Shown here: one piece after another, positions 48,036-57,286 of the stretch
Position numbering within the stretch: the first letter of the stretch is position 1
Layout: each line of letters begins with the position of its first letter
NCBI GenBank assembly: GCA_910574455.1
Contig: CAJSYZ010000006.1
Location: 1,253,376-1,317,375 of the forward strand
From: Trichaptum fuscoviolaceum
Taxonomy: Eukaryota > Basidiomycota > Agaricomycetes > Hymenochaetales > Trichaptaceae
Reading direction: 5' to 3'
DNA length: 64,000 nt
Notes under the pieces: generated by a model
The model's input: the letters and a program-made list of their open reading frames with translations, nothing else
What the model was told of the DNA's origin: nothing
Databases searched by the model: none
Made by a program: the position numbers and the translations under genes

Positions 48036-48665
48036 CCCGAGGAAGTGCCCAACCTGAGGATTACTATACTACTCGCCGATCGCACGGAACTACCGTTGGC
48101 AGGCGTACTAAGGATCAACATCCTTAACCCCGTCTCCATCTACGACTTACAACCCACTTCATACCAATCCGACACACCCCCTCATAACCCCTCCGAACTT
48201 GACGAAAGCAGGACAGACCCACAGGACTATTCCGAGTACGAACATCGAACACAAGAAGATAACGAAAGCCTCTACGATCAACTTGTACCCCCTCGATTAG
48301 AACCCACCGTTACTCAGGAAACCTACGCATACTCCGCCGAGGAAGGAACAGATTTCGAGAACCCAACCCACCATTGGAACGAAGTATCTGAGCACAACAG
48401 ATTACTACCTCCTGTGACTCCGAATCATTCCAACCCTCCGATCACTACACCCCCAAGCGTAGAACGAGCCCTACGTCCCTTCCCTCAACTTCGAACGTCC
48501 GAACGAACTCCCACACCCGCTCCAGGACCTTCCAGAACTTTAGGAAACCTCAGACAAACTTTCCAAAGGACAGGAAGACGACTCAGGAATACATTACAAC
48601 AACCGATTAATCAATCTGGCGAATCAAGCTCCCGCTCCCGTCCCCAACTTCGACCAACTAATTGA
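48036..48665 (+). CDS. Gypsy pre-gag ORF A
   Basis: Open from 48036 (first possible non-ATG start is GTG at 48045), about 206 residues. Pro- and acid-rich, with a basic C-terminus (RTLGNLRQTFQRTGRRLRNT). No domain recognised and no good ATG, so translation may depend on a non-AUG start, splicing or frameshifting. It overlaps pre-gag ORF B by 120 nt. Confidence 0.5.
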   Translation, partial: PEEVPNLRITILLADRTELPLAGVLRINILNPVSIYDLQPTSYQSDTPPHNPSELDESRTDPQDYSEYEHRTQEDNESLYDQLVPPRLEPTVTQETYAYSAEEGTDFENPTHHWNEVSEHNRLLPPVTPNHSNPPITTPPSVERALRPFPQLRTSERTPTPAPGPSRTLGNLRQTFQRTGRRLRNTLQQPINQSGESSSRSRPQLRPTN

Positions 48666-49143
48666 AGACAACTATCAGCACCTTGTCAACAGTGCATTAG
48701 TTCATCCGATTCAACAGAACTCCAAATACGACCTACAATACCTCCAACTCCGTCTACACTCTATACGACACGACCCCATTAATTGGATCTACCGACACGG
48801 CATCTTTTGGTTCGAAGGAAAGCCATACATTCCCGATTGTTACCTTCGCAAAGGCCTTATTGGAATCTGCCACACCAAAGTTGACAACGCCATTGATCAT
48901 TTCTCCGAAAGAGAAACCCTCTTGAACCTCACATCAATCGTTTATTGGCCCGGACAACCCCAGGACGTTGCAACCGAAATACGGAAGTGTATTTGTTACC
49001 TACTACACTCTGAACCACCCACCCGAGTTGCCAGCCCACCTCTCGAAGCATCCATCCGATCCATTACTCCACCCCCTGTTGAACCCGAAGAAGGAAGCCG
49101 AACCGTTACTCCAACTCCCCCAGCAAACGAAGACACCAACTGA
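48544..49143 (+). CDS. Gypsy pre-gag ORF B with integrase zinc-finger-like module
   Basis: Open frame of 199 codons without an initial ATG. From about 48780 it reads GIFWFEGKPYIPDCYLRKGL, then a spaced H...H, VYWPGQPQDV and KCICY. This follows the layout of the H2C2 zinc-binding domain that precedes Ty3/gypsy integrase cores. This element's own integrase shows the same spacing (KIYVP, HHD, TYYWP, GCAIC). The terminal Cys pair is preserved (C-I-C) but not as CxxC, so zinc binding may be lost. The C-terminus is Pro-rich. Two in-frame stops separate it from the gag frame. Confidence 0.5.
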   Translation, partial: ETSDKLSKGQEDDSGIHYNNRLINLANQAPAPVPNFDQLIEDNYQHLVNSALVHPIQQNSKYDLQYLQLRLHSIRHDPINWIYRHGIFWFEGKPYIPDCYLRKGLIGICHTKVDNAIDHFSERETLLNLTSIVYWPGQPQDVATEIRKCICYLLHSEPPTRVASPPLEASIRSITPPPVEPEEGSRTVTPTPPANEDTN

Positions 49144-49158
49144 ATTAAATTTCAGTAA

Positions 49159-51294
49159 CTCGTTAAACTGGCGCCGAAAGACAGACCACCAGTCCCAGGA
49201 AAATACGTACCCATAGCAGCACAAGTACCCGTTGGAGTTACCCGCCCAGAAAACGCCAAATTTGACCCAGTAAACCGAGCCTGGTACAGACTTGACAAAT
49301 CCAGAAGAAAAGTTTACCTTCATTTTCACTCAGGACACGACACCTGGAGAGCAATCTCGCATACCATCAAGAACCCGACCACATACTACAAACAGGTTAA
49401 TACTTGGTACGCAGGAATCGAACCCAGTCAGGAAGAAATCGACCAGATACTTGCAAGAACATCGAGAACAGGCAGTCGACTTAACTCACCCAGAGTTGTT
49501 TCTTCTCAACTTGCATCACCCGCTCCTTCACAACACTCGCCATTAATCACTACTCAACTAGAAGCACCACCAGCTAAAACCGAAGCACCACCCGCTGAAT
49601 CGACAGCATCACCCTCCTTATCCTACGCCGCAGCAGCAGCACCTAAAGCTGAACAAACCTCCCCACTCCTCACATTCACCCAACCGAAGGTTGAAACACC
49701 TGCACCTGTTTCTGAACTCAAATCCGAAGAACCAGAACTTGTAGGACAATTCGAAGGACTTCGCATCGACACCAGATTTGAAGAAGGCGCAACTTGGATA
49801 CCCACTTGGACCCCACTTCCCAAGAACTACACTTCGCAGGAGACACAAACTATCCTCACTCTCGAGCAACTAGAGAAAGAGGAAGCTGAACTCAGAAGAC
49901 GCAGACGAGAATCTGAAGCAGAAACTTCAGACGAATCAGAAGAAGACTCAGAAGCCGAGGACACGGCACACACCGCCGAAGGATCTGCACACTCAGCCGC
50001 AGGATCTACATCGGTTAACGCCAACAATAGTAACCGAAGCTCACCTGTACCCATTCTGGAGAACAACGAACACCCCGATCAGGAAAACCTACCACAGCCA
50101 CCCCCACCCCCACCATCACCTACACCCCCAGGAACCCCAGTGATAGTCGAAATGGCCGATCAAGCAGACCATCAACCACGAGGCACCGGAGCAAACAAAC
50201 CTTTTAACTTTACCGGCAAACGAAGCGAAGCTAGCCGATGGCTTAGCCTTGTTGAAAACTACTTGGCACTTAACGATTTGGACTATGCAACCGATCAACG
50301 CAAAATACGATTTGCACTCTCCTTTTGCACTGAAGGACCCGCTGCAATCTTTGCAAAGAATGTTAAAGACGAACAGGACAATGCACAATGGGTTATGACT
50401 TGGCAACAATTTGTGGACAAATTCAAGTCACATTTCATCTCAACCGATTACATCGCCGACGCATTCAAGGAACTCTCTAGCCTTAAGCAAGCACCTACGG
50501 ACAAAATCGACGATTACATTCATAACTTCCAGCGACTCGCACGTGAAGCAAACATTACCGACTTCACAGTACTCTTTTCCATGTTCAAGAATGGATTACT
50601 GCGACATACGCGAACCGCACTACTTCAGAAGGATATCCCAGTTCCAGACAATGGAATAAAGATAATGGCACCATACTACGAAGCAGCCAGGAAGATAGGA
50701 AAATCATACGAAGAGATCTATCAGGACAACCGCCCATTCAATCGACTCCGCAACCGTTATGGACAATCCTCATATAATCGACCTCGATTCAACAAATTTC
50801 GCAGACGACGACTCAACGAAATGGACATAGATTCTGAACCCGAATCAGACCAACCCGAGGAACCAGAAAATTTGGAAGAATCATTCAAGCTCTACGCGAT
50901 GTACTTCAACAAGCTTACGCCCGAGGAAAAGAAGAAAGCGCAAGCAGATGGACTCTGTTTCTACTGCAAGAAGGCAGGACATTTTGCAAACAAATGCCCT
51001 TCGCGTCCCGCACGCACCTCAAAGTTCCGAAGCTCAGGAAAATCCCCAAGGAAATTCCAGAACAACTTCAGACGAAACAATGGACGATTCAAGAAGCGAA
51101 ACATCAACTCGATGGAACTTGACAAAGAACCCGATGACCCGGACGATTTGATTGCTGAACGCGCAATCCAGATCCATGAAATGATGACAGACCTCAATGG
51201 ACAAGAACAGGAAGCATTGTTCAACATGCTAGACGAAATGCCCGATCCCAATGATGACAACGACGATTTTGACGATGATGATGGAAATTTTTGA
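49159..51294 (+). CDS. gag: Gypsy gag polyprotein with long N-terminal extension
   Basis: The frame is open for 711 codons from 49159; the first ATG is at 50152 (MADQADHQPRG). From there it shows a Retrotrans_gag-type region (ASRWLSLVENYLALND, then WQQFVDKFKSHF and IDDYIHNFQRLAREANI). A basic stretch and one CCHC zinc knuckle (CFYCKKAGHFANKC) follow, and the tail is acidic. Upstream of the ATG the frame encodes folded-looking sequence (RAWYRLDKSRRKVYLHFHSG), then an acidic and Pro-rich linker, so the real product may start earlier by splicing or a non-AUG codon. Gag forms the intracellular particle. It ends at TGA 51292-51294, immediately after a slippery heptamer. Confidence 0.85.
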   Translation, partial: LVKLAPKDRPPVPGKYVPIAAQVPVGVTRPENAKFDPVNRAWYRLDKSRRKVYLHFHSGHDTWRAISHTIKNPTTYYKQVNTWYAGIEPSQEEIDQILARTSRTGSRLNSPRVVSSQLASPAPSQHSPLITTQLEAPPAKTEAPPAESTASPSLSYAAAAAPKAEQTSPLLTFTQPKVETPAPVSELKSEEPELVGQFEGLRIDTRFEEGATWIPTWTPLPKNYTSQETQTILTLEQLEKEEAELRRRRRESEAETSDESEEDSEAEDTAHTAEGSAHSAAGSTSVNANNSNRSSPVPILENNEHPDQENLPQPPPPPPSPTPPGTPVIVEMADQADHQPRGTGANKPFNFTGKRSEASRWLSLVENYLALNDLDYATDQRKIRFALSFCTEGPAAIFAKNVKDEQDNAQWVMTWQQFVDKFKSHFISTDYIADAFKELSSLKQAPTDKIDDYIHNFQRLAREANITDFTVLFSMFKNGLLRHTRTALLQKDIPVPDNGIKIMAPYYEAARKIGKSYEEIYQDNRPFNRLRNRYGQSSYNRPRFNKFRRRRLNEMDIDSEPESDQPEEPENLEESFKLYAMYFNKLTPEEKKKAQADGLCFYCKKAGHFANKCPSRPARTSKFRSSGKSPRKFQNNFRRNNGRFKKRNINSMELDKEPDDPDDLIAERAIQIHEMMTDLNGQEQEALFNMLDEMPDPNDDNDDFDDDDGNF
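51285..51294 (+). promoter_or_regulatory. -1 ribosomal frameshift site at the gag stop
   Basis: In the gag frame the codons are GGA AAT TTT TGA. This gives A_AAT_TTT, a canonical X_XXY_YYZ heptamer directly before the stop. Slipping back one base leads into the pol frame (TTG ATC AAC), which is open from there. Confidence 0.8.
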
Positions 51295-53159
51295 TCAACT
51301 CCGAGTTGGTTAATCCGATTCAACTCAACACCATCACTATCAACGGAAACACTCGCTCTTTTCGCATACCCATCACGGTACTCATTAACGGACAACCTCA
51401 CACACTCTCAGCTCTACTCGACACCGGAGCACAACTCAATTTCATCAACTCAAAACTAGCCAACAAACTCAAACTAAAAACACAGAAAATCGACAAACCC
51501 ATACTAGTCAGTAACGCCGATGGTACACTCAACACAGAAGGCAGTGTCACCAAACGAACTCGAATCTACATCACACACCCCCACACTCTTTCACCACATT
51601 TCTACCTCACTCATATCCCAAAGGACGACGTTATACTAGGTCTACCTTGGTTTAAACAAGCTAAACCAAAGATAGACTGGGGAAACGATGCAATCACCAT
51701 AAACAAGATTACGATTTCAACCCGAATGGAACAAGAAAAACAACAGAAGCTACCACCACCAGAAAAACTCGACATCCCAAAGGAATATATGCCCTATGCC
51801 AACATCTTCTCTGAAAAAGAAATCCAAACATATCCACCAGCACGACCTTATGATCACGAAATCAAGACGAAACCCTCATTCATACCGAAAATCTTCAAAA
51901 CCTACAATACTCCGTACCACCAAAGACCCATACTCCGTGACCTTATTAATGACCTACTCAAGAAAGGATTCATTAAACCCTCCGCATCACCGATGGCCTC
52001 ACCATTATTCTTCATCAGCAAGAAGGATGGAACCCTCCGACCGATTCAGGATTATCGATATCTTAACGAGCATACAATCCGCGATGGATTTCCGATACCG
52101 AACACCCAGACACTATTAAATCAACTCCAAGGATCCAAATACTTCACCACCCTCGATATTCGACAAGGATACCACAACATTCGAATCAAGGAAGAAGACC
52201 AATGGAAAGCCGCATTCAACTGCGAAGAAGGACACTTTCAACCGACAGTTATGTTCTTTGGCCTATGCAATTCACCCGCCACCTTTCAACGTTTCATGAA
52301 TGATATACTTGCAAAGCAAATCCGCGAAAACAAGTGTATTGTTTACATGGACGACATTATGATCCATGCCGCCACTATGCAACAACTTATCTCGAATACC
52401 CTCGAAGTTTTCGACGTCCTCAAGAAACACAAGCTATATCTCAAACCTGCCAAATGCCGATTCCACCAGACCGAAGTCCCATTCCTAGGATACATTATCT
52501 CCGAGTCACAGATCAAGACTGACCCGACGAAGATACAAGGAATAGTTGACTGGCCGACTCCAAAGAATCTACGAGACATACGTTCATTCACAGGATTTAC
52601 GAACTTCTACAGGCGATTCATTCCCCATTATGCCACCATATGCCGACCCCTCGATCAACTAAAACGCAAAAACATACCATTCGTTTGGACCGACCGACAA
52701 CAACATGCTTTTCAAACACTCAAGGACTTATTCTCGAAACAACCACTCCTTATGCAACCCGACCCGAACAAGCCATTCTACCTCGAAACCGACGCTTCAG
52801 CCGTAGCTACTGGTGCAGTACTACGACAACTCGACAAGGATAATCAATTACGACCAATTGGATACATCTCCCAAGCACTTAATCCAACACAACGAAACTG
52901 GCAAATATACGACAGGGAACTATTTGCTATCATCCGCGCATTACAGACATGGCGACACTATCTATTAGGCAGCCCACATGTTATCACAGTACATTGTGAT
53001 CACAAGAACCTAACCTATTGGCGACAACCACAACGATTAACCCCTCGACAAAGCCCGATGGCAGAACGAACTTTCACGTTACCCCCTCCAAATCCAAGCA
53101 GTCCCCGGAAAACACATGATCCAATCCGATGCCCTTTCCCGGAGACCCGACCAATTTAA
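51291..53159 (+). CDS. pol: Gypsy pol, first part: protease, reverse transcriptase, RNase H
   Basis: There is no ATG at the start, consistent with production by -1 frameshifting from gag. The aspartic protease motif LLDTGAQLNF is around residue 44. The RT region has FISKKDGTLRPIQDYRYLNE, LDIRQGYHNIRI, FGLCNSPATFQRFMND and the catalytic YMDD at residues 352-355. RNase H follows (FYLETDASAVATGAVL, DRELFAIIRALQTWRHYLLG). After TYWRQPQRLTPRQ the frame drifts into SPMAERTF and stops at 53159. One extra A in the run 53050-53052 moves the true continuation (ARWQNELSRY) into the next frame. Confidence 0.9.
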   Translation: MINSELVNPIQLNTITINGNTRSFRIPITVLINGQPHTLSALLDTGAQLNFINSKLANKLKLKTQKIDKPILVSNADGTLNTEGSVTKRTRIYITHPHTLSPHFYLTHIPKDDVILGLPWFKQAKPKIDWGNDAITINKITISTRMEQEKQQKLPPPEKLDIPKEYMPYANIFSEKEIQTYPPARPYDHEIKTKPSFIPKIFKTYNTPYHQRPILRDLINDLLKKGFIKPSASPMASPLFFISKKDGTLRPIQDYRYLNEHTIRDGFPIPNTQTLLNQLQGSKYFTTLDIRQGYHNIRIKEEDQWKAAFNCEEGHFQPTVMFFGLCNSPATFQRFMNDILAKQIRENKCIVYMDDIMIHAATMQQLISNTLEVFDVLKKHKLYLKPAKCRFHQTEVPFLGYIISESQIKTDPTKIQGIVDWPTPKNLRDIRSFTGFTNFYRRFIPHYATICRPLDQLKRKNIPFVWTDRQQHAFQTLKDLFSKQPLLMQPDPNKPFYLETDASAVATGAVLRQLDKDNQLRPIGYISQALNPTQRNWQIYDRELFAIIRALQTWRHYLLGSPHVITVHCDHKNLTYWRQPQRLTPRQSPMAERTFTLPPPNPSSPRKTHDPIRCPFPETRPI

Positions 53160-54654
53160 AACGGAAGGAGAACTCAACAACGAAGTTACACTTCTACCAG
53201 AGAAGGTTTTCATTCAAGAGATGGAAATACTCAAAGCCGAAATAGAAGAACAGGACGATGACGATCGAAACACCATTGACATCGACGAACTTCATGACAA
53301 GATTCGACTCGAAACAGGCGACATTCAGAAAGCAATGACACTCATTCAGAAAGAACTCCCCCTCACGAAACCAAAGATGAACGACTTCTCAATCAAGGAT
53401 AACCTTGTACACTTTAGGAACAAGATCTATGTTCCGAAGAACAAGGAAATCATGAGAAACATCTTACGACTTCATCATGACCTCCCTACGCGAAATCACC
53501 CAGGAATAGCAAACACAATGGAACAGATTCGACGCACCTACTACTGGCCCCGCATGCAGCAGTTCATTTCGAAATATGTGCAAGGATGCGCAATTTGCCA
53601 ACAGATGAAGATAAATCACCATCCACTCGTACCTCCGCTCAGCCCGATCATCGCAGACAAAGACACATATCCCTTTGCTACAGTCAATATTGATTTCATT
53701 ACCGACCTACCGGAATCAAATGGCTACAACAGCATATGTGTTATTGTGGACCATGATTGCACCAAGGCAATAGTACTCACCCCATGCAACAAGACAATCA
53801 CCGCACTCGATACCGCACAACTCTACATCGACAATGTCTACAAAAGATTTGGATTACCCAGGAAAATAATCTCAGATCGTGGACCCCAATTTGCATCAAC
53901 ACTATTCAGACAGCTATGCCGCTTACTGCACATCAAGCAGGCTATGTCTACAGCATATCACCCACAAACTGATGGACAAGCAGAACGAACAAACCAGGAA
54001 ATCGAAGCATACTTCCGAATTTACGCAGCAAACCACCCCCAACATTGGTCACGATACATACCAATGATGGAATTCACTCACAACAATCGCAAGCATTCCA
54101 CCACAGAGCAGACCCCTTTCCGATTACTCATGGGATACGACCCAACATCATTTCCTACGGAAAAATCCGAGATCGACAGTAACATCCCCACACTCCAAAC
54201 TCGCTTAATCAAGATATTGGAACTCCGAACTGAAGCCGAAGCAGCTCTAACTCTCGCACAAGAATTCCAGCGTGAGACACAGGAATCACACTTCCAGCCC
54301 TTGGAAGAAGGACAAAGTGTATGGTTAGAAGCCAGGAACCTCAGACGCACCGGACTACCTTCGAAATTCCAATCTAAACGAGAAGGACCCTTTACGATCA
54401 TCAAGAAACTCAGGGACAATGTCTATCGACTTGATCTTCCAGAGCATTGGAAAATACATCCAGTATTTCATGCTTCTCTTCTCACTCCACACAAGGAGAC
54501 GGACGAACATGGACCATCTTACACACGACCACCACCCGAACTTATCGAAGGAGAAGAAGAATATGAAGTTGAAGCGATACTCAATCACCGAGGACCTCCG
54601 AAGAAGCGTGAATATCTTGTCAAATGGCTAGGATACCCGACATCACAGAACTAA
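53053..54654 (+). CDS. pol: Gypsy pol, second part: integrase and truncated chromodomain
   Basis: Continues pol one frame over. The H2C2 zinc module contains HHD, NHPGI and GCAICQQMK. The DDE core has INIDFITDLP-type Asp (VNIDFITDLPE), ISDRGPQFAS and YHPQTDGQAERTNQEIE. A GPF/Y module (KREGPFTIIKKLRDNVYRLD) and a chromodomain (YEVEAILNHRG, REYLVKWLGYP) follow. The chromodomain is cut by TAA at 54652-54654. The same frame beyond the stop still reads WIPEHSLENTQELLSEYKKA to a second TAA at 54727, so the stop looks like a point mutation inside a conserved domain. Chromodomains direct integration by binding histone marks. Confidence 0.9.
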   Translation, partial: ARWQNELSRYPLQIQAVPGKHMIQSDALSRRPDQFKTEGELNNEVTLLPEKVFIQEMEILKAEIEEQDDDDRNTIDIDELHDKIRLETGDIQKAMTLIQKELPLTKPKMNDFSIKDNLVHFRNKIYVPKNKEIMRNILRLHHDLPTRNHPGIANTMEQIRRTYYWPRMQQFISKYVQGCAICQQMKINHHPLVPPLSPIIADKDTYPFATVNIDFITDLPESNGYNSICVIVDHDCTKAIVLTPCNKTITALDTAQLYIDNVYKRFGLPRKIISDRGPQFASTLFRQLCRLLHIKQAMSTAYHPQTDGQAERTNQEIEAYFRIYAANHPQHWSRYIPMMEFTHNNRKHSTTEQTPFRLLMGYDPTSFPTEKSEIDSNIPTLQTRLIKILELRTEAEAALTLAQEFQRETQESHFQPLEEGQSVWLEARNLRRTGLPSKFQSKREGPFTIIKKLRDNVYRLDLPEHWKIHPVFHASLLTPHKETDEHGPSYTRPPPELIEGEEEYEVEAILNHRGPPKKREYLVKWLGYPTSQN

Positions 54655-55178
54655 TGGATACCCGAACACTCACTGGAGAATACACAGGAACTTCTGTCCG
54701 AATACAAGAAGGCACACAGGATCAAATAACCGAACTTGCATTTGATTTCATTCCGCATCCGGAACAAACTAAGGACGCCACTCAAAGAAACCTCCGAATC
54801 AGACAACAACCCGTTATTCTTCCGATTCATCAAATTCTCAAGAAGTATATCAGCCTCAACCAGACACCAACGCTTAGCAAGATGATCAAGCCAGCAGACC
54901 TCGCTAACTTCTGCGCATACATCCTCTCACTTGATATCCGACCGGAAATCAAGGATCTTGCACAGAAATTACTTTACGAGTCTTTCCGACGCATTGACCA
55001 AGGCCTAGGACCCTATCGGACCTTTTCTCAACGATTTGTATTCACCTCATCCAATCGAAGAGATACCCCGGAAATTACAGTCAGATATGGGCCGAACAAT
55101 CAGTTCATTATCACGTCAACACCGCACTATCAACCGCCGCCGCCCTACTCCGATACCATCTCCACAACCCCTTCGTAA
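54654..55178 (+). CDS. Gypsy post-pol ORF D
   Basis: The ATG overlaps the chromodomain stop as TAATG, the arrangement used for coupled stop/restart in compact elements; a start at 54624 in the same frame is also possible. About 174 residues, predicted helical in the middle (ADLANFCAYILSLDIRPEIK, AQKLLYESFRRID), with a Pro-rich tail (YQPPPPYSD). No domain recognised. Confidence 0.55.
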   Translation: MDTRTLTGEYTGTSVRIQEGTQDQITELAFDFIPHPEQTKDATQRNLRIRQQPVILPIHQILKKYISLNQTPTLSKMIKPADLANFCAYILSLDIRPEIKDLAQKLLYESFRRIDQGLGPYRTFSQRFVFTSSNRRDTPEITVRYGPNNQFIITSTPHYQPPPPYSDTISTTPS

Positions 55179-55710
55179 CGACCCTCCACCCACGGAAATA
55201 AGCAAAGAACAAATCCTTAATGACCTTCGCACACTAGCAGCAGAAACTCCAACCAACCGTCAACCCACACTCATTTTCCACCTATTCAATTTCATTCATC
55301 AACAAGAAGAACCCAACACTCCACCGCTCAATCACCTCATCGATTTCATCGATACTCTTCTTACCCATGCGACTCCATTACACCAGGCACACCTTTCGAT
55401 AGGACTTTACATACTAATTCAAATGGTCAAGACAAATGACCTCGAAGGATCAGTACAACTTCCGAATGGATTCCGATTCATTCACCGGCAACCGGCATCC
55501 GTTCAGACCTCCGAAACTTCTACTTCCAGAGATTCCACATCCCCTCCGCCCTTGGAACCTTTCTCTCCCGCATATAGTCCCACTACCTCCACGGAATCAC
55601 TCACCAGTCACACTACCGACGACCCGGACTCAGACAAAGAGAACATCCCCACTCGACATGCCATTCAACTTCGACACCCCTATTCCGACGTTCGAAGCGC
55701 CCCCCTTTGA
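55087..55710 (+). CDS. Gypsy post-pol ORF E
   Basis: Overlaps D in another frame. Starts MGRTISSLSRQ; the helical core (LIFHLFNFIHQQ, LIDFIDTLLTHATPLHQAH, LYILIQMVK) is followed by a Ser/Thr/Pro-rich tail. Its layout, helical core then FRFIHRQP, is loosely similar to ORF D, but I could not establish homology. Unrecognised. Confidence 0.55.
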   Translation: MGRTISSLSRQHRTINRRRPTPIPSPQPLRNDPPPTEISKEQILNDLRTLAAETPTNRQPTLIFHLFNFIHQQEEPNTPPLNHLIDFIDTLLTHATPLHQAHLSIGLYILIQMVKTNDLEGSVQLPNGFRFIHRQPASVQTSETSTSRDSTSPPPLEPFSPAYSPTTSTESLTSHTTDDPDSDKENIPTRHAIQLRHPYSDVRSAPL

Positions 55711-56209
55711 CGCTGAAGAAAACCTCGCAGCCACTGACCCCGGACCTCTACTACCAGCTGAGGATATTGATCCCCTCTGGGTAACAGGCTGGGGCAATCA
55801 TGCAAACGATTGGCAAAACGGAGCATGGCACCCGCAACTGACACCCGCACACCCGGAAAACGACTACCCTTCCCCTCCGCCCTCTCCCACTCTACCCCCT
55901 CTCAGTCCCTTCGACCTCGTCCGGCATTATATCTTTGACCCCTCCCACTCCGACTATATCAACATCCGCCGACTCAAGACTCTCAATCCCCATCCCCAAC
56001 TCACCACCCTCGTCCTCCGCCGCACATTCTTCACTCCGGAGTACGCCACCCCGATTCTACAAGCCCTACACATCCTCCTCGACCTCCCCTACGTCCCCTG
56101 GATAGGCCGACGCGTTCGACACGCAGGAACACCGCATCGACACTTCGTAGCTTACGACGAAGACCCCATCTGTGTCTGCAGTTGTTGCAGGTATTGCCCC
56201 GTTCACTAA
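55658..56209 (+). CDS. Gypsy post-pol ORF F
   Basis: Starts MPFNFDTPIPTFEAPPFDAE in the third frame, overlapping E by 53 nt. Pro- and acid-rich first half, then a more compact part (LVRHYIFDPSHSDYINIRRL, LQALHILLDLPYVPWIGRRV). Ends in a Cys cluster (CVCSCCRYC). Function unknown; the Cys cluster could bind metal. Confidence 0.55.
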   Translation: MPFNFDTPIPTFEAPPFDAEENLAATDPGPLLPAEDIDPLWVTGWGNHANDWQNGAWHPQLTPAHPENDYPSPPPSPTLPPLSPFDLVRHYIFDPSHSDYINIRRLKTLNPHPQLTTLVLRRTFFTPEYATPILQALHILLDLPYVPWIGRRVRHAGTPHRHFVAYDEDPICVCSCCRYCPVH

Positions 56210-56211
56210 CA

Positions 56212-57120
56212 ATGCCAGCTATCCGCAACACTCGTCAAGGACTTCCGAACCGCGTCTTTCGAACCCCTCATCCTCGAAATGTCAAACCAACGCGACAGCG
56301 ATTCATTGACGGCACCCTTCCTCCTCCCGATCTCGAGCAACTTCTACCCGGCATCACCTTCCAACAGACACTACAGACACGACGACAATGTGCAGCTACG
56401 CTTCTGCATAATGGCAAACTTCACGACCTCACTCAGAATGTCACTGTCAGCCCCCTTCCCCATATTGTCTACACCACTCAGCAAATGTATGACATTTTGG
56501 AGACGATGCTGGATCTGTTTGAGAGCAGTCGACGATCGCAACAGAAGGTTGACACCTTCGAACATCAGGAACTAGTACGTCGTTTGAATCAGGTTCTTAT
56601 TACTCAACTCGAGAACCAGTTCAACGAATTCGAATTTCAATCGCTCCTCTCTTCGGAGATCGTTAACGGAAAGGTCAACGTCCCCACCGACCCGGAACCA
56701 CAACCCATGGCCGATCCCTCCCCTCTCGAGCTCACTCCGCAGGCTGCGCTCGACGCATATCACGAGCAGCTACATGTCCCGATCTTCGACCTAGATCGAC
56801 TCCATAACTTCGAAACCGCTCCGCCGCCGCCTAGCCCTCATCAACAGCTCTATCTCCCTACAGAGGAAGAACTTGAGACAATCAACCAGGAACTTCAGGA
56901 CCTCGCCATTCCTGAATTACCCCTCATGGCTCCGCCCGACATAACGATACAGCCGCCTTCGCCGCCATACATTGTCAACACTCCTCGACCGGAAGACTTC
57001 ACTTCGCCACCATCATACGCCCCCATCGACTGGACCGACCCCTATTTCCTTTCAATGTATCGACTCTTCCTTAATAACTTTGATTTCTCTCAGACAGTCA
57101 CCAATGTACCCAGCGCTTGA
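56212..57120 (+). CDS. Gypsy post-pol ORF G
   Basis: Begins two bases after the stop of F with context AACAATGCC (MPAIRNTRQGLPNRV), 302 residues. Predicted helical middle (YTTQQMYDILETMLDLFESS, ELVRRLNQVLITQLENQ) and Pro-rich acidic C-terminus. No signal peptide or membrane segment, so it is not env-like. Unrecognised. Confidence 0.6.
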   Translation: MPAIRNTRQGLPNRVFRTPHPRNVKPTRQRFIDGTLPPPDLEQLLPGITFQQTLQTRRQCAATLLHNGKLHDLTQNVTVSPLPHIVYTTQQMYDILETMLDLFESSRRSQQKVDTFEHQELVRRLNQVLITQLENQFNEFEFQSLLSSEIVNGKVNVPTDPEPQPMADPSPLELTPQAALDAYHEQLHVPIFDLDRLHNFETAPPPPSPHQQLYLPTEEELETINQELQDLAIPELPLMAPPDITIQPPSPPYIVNTPRPEDFTSPPSYAPIDWTDPYFLSMYRLFLNNFDFSQTVTNVPSA

Positions 57121-57286
57121 ACCCCTTATTGGTCTTAACTTGACCCTATAGCGACTGATATTTATCTTTCTCTTACGCTTTTACTTATTGATCTTAACTT
57201 GATCCTATAGCGTTGTACCTTTCTTTGAAATTCTCGCATTCGCATTTCTATGCTACTACGGAATTTCAATCTTAGTGACAGGGTAT

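Noticed and set aside
48015..48045. tRNA-like text (GTAGCTCAAAGGG...ACCCGAGG) in the gypsy leader
   Set aside because: No acceptor stem or T-arm could be paired around it; only a 5-bp hairpin remains. Chance resemblance is likely.
54654..57120. Envelope-like gene in the gypsy element
   Set aside because: None of ORFs D-G has a signal peptide, membrane segment or fusion-peptide-like stretch.
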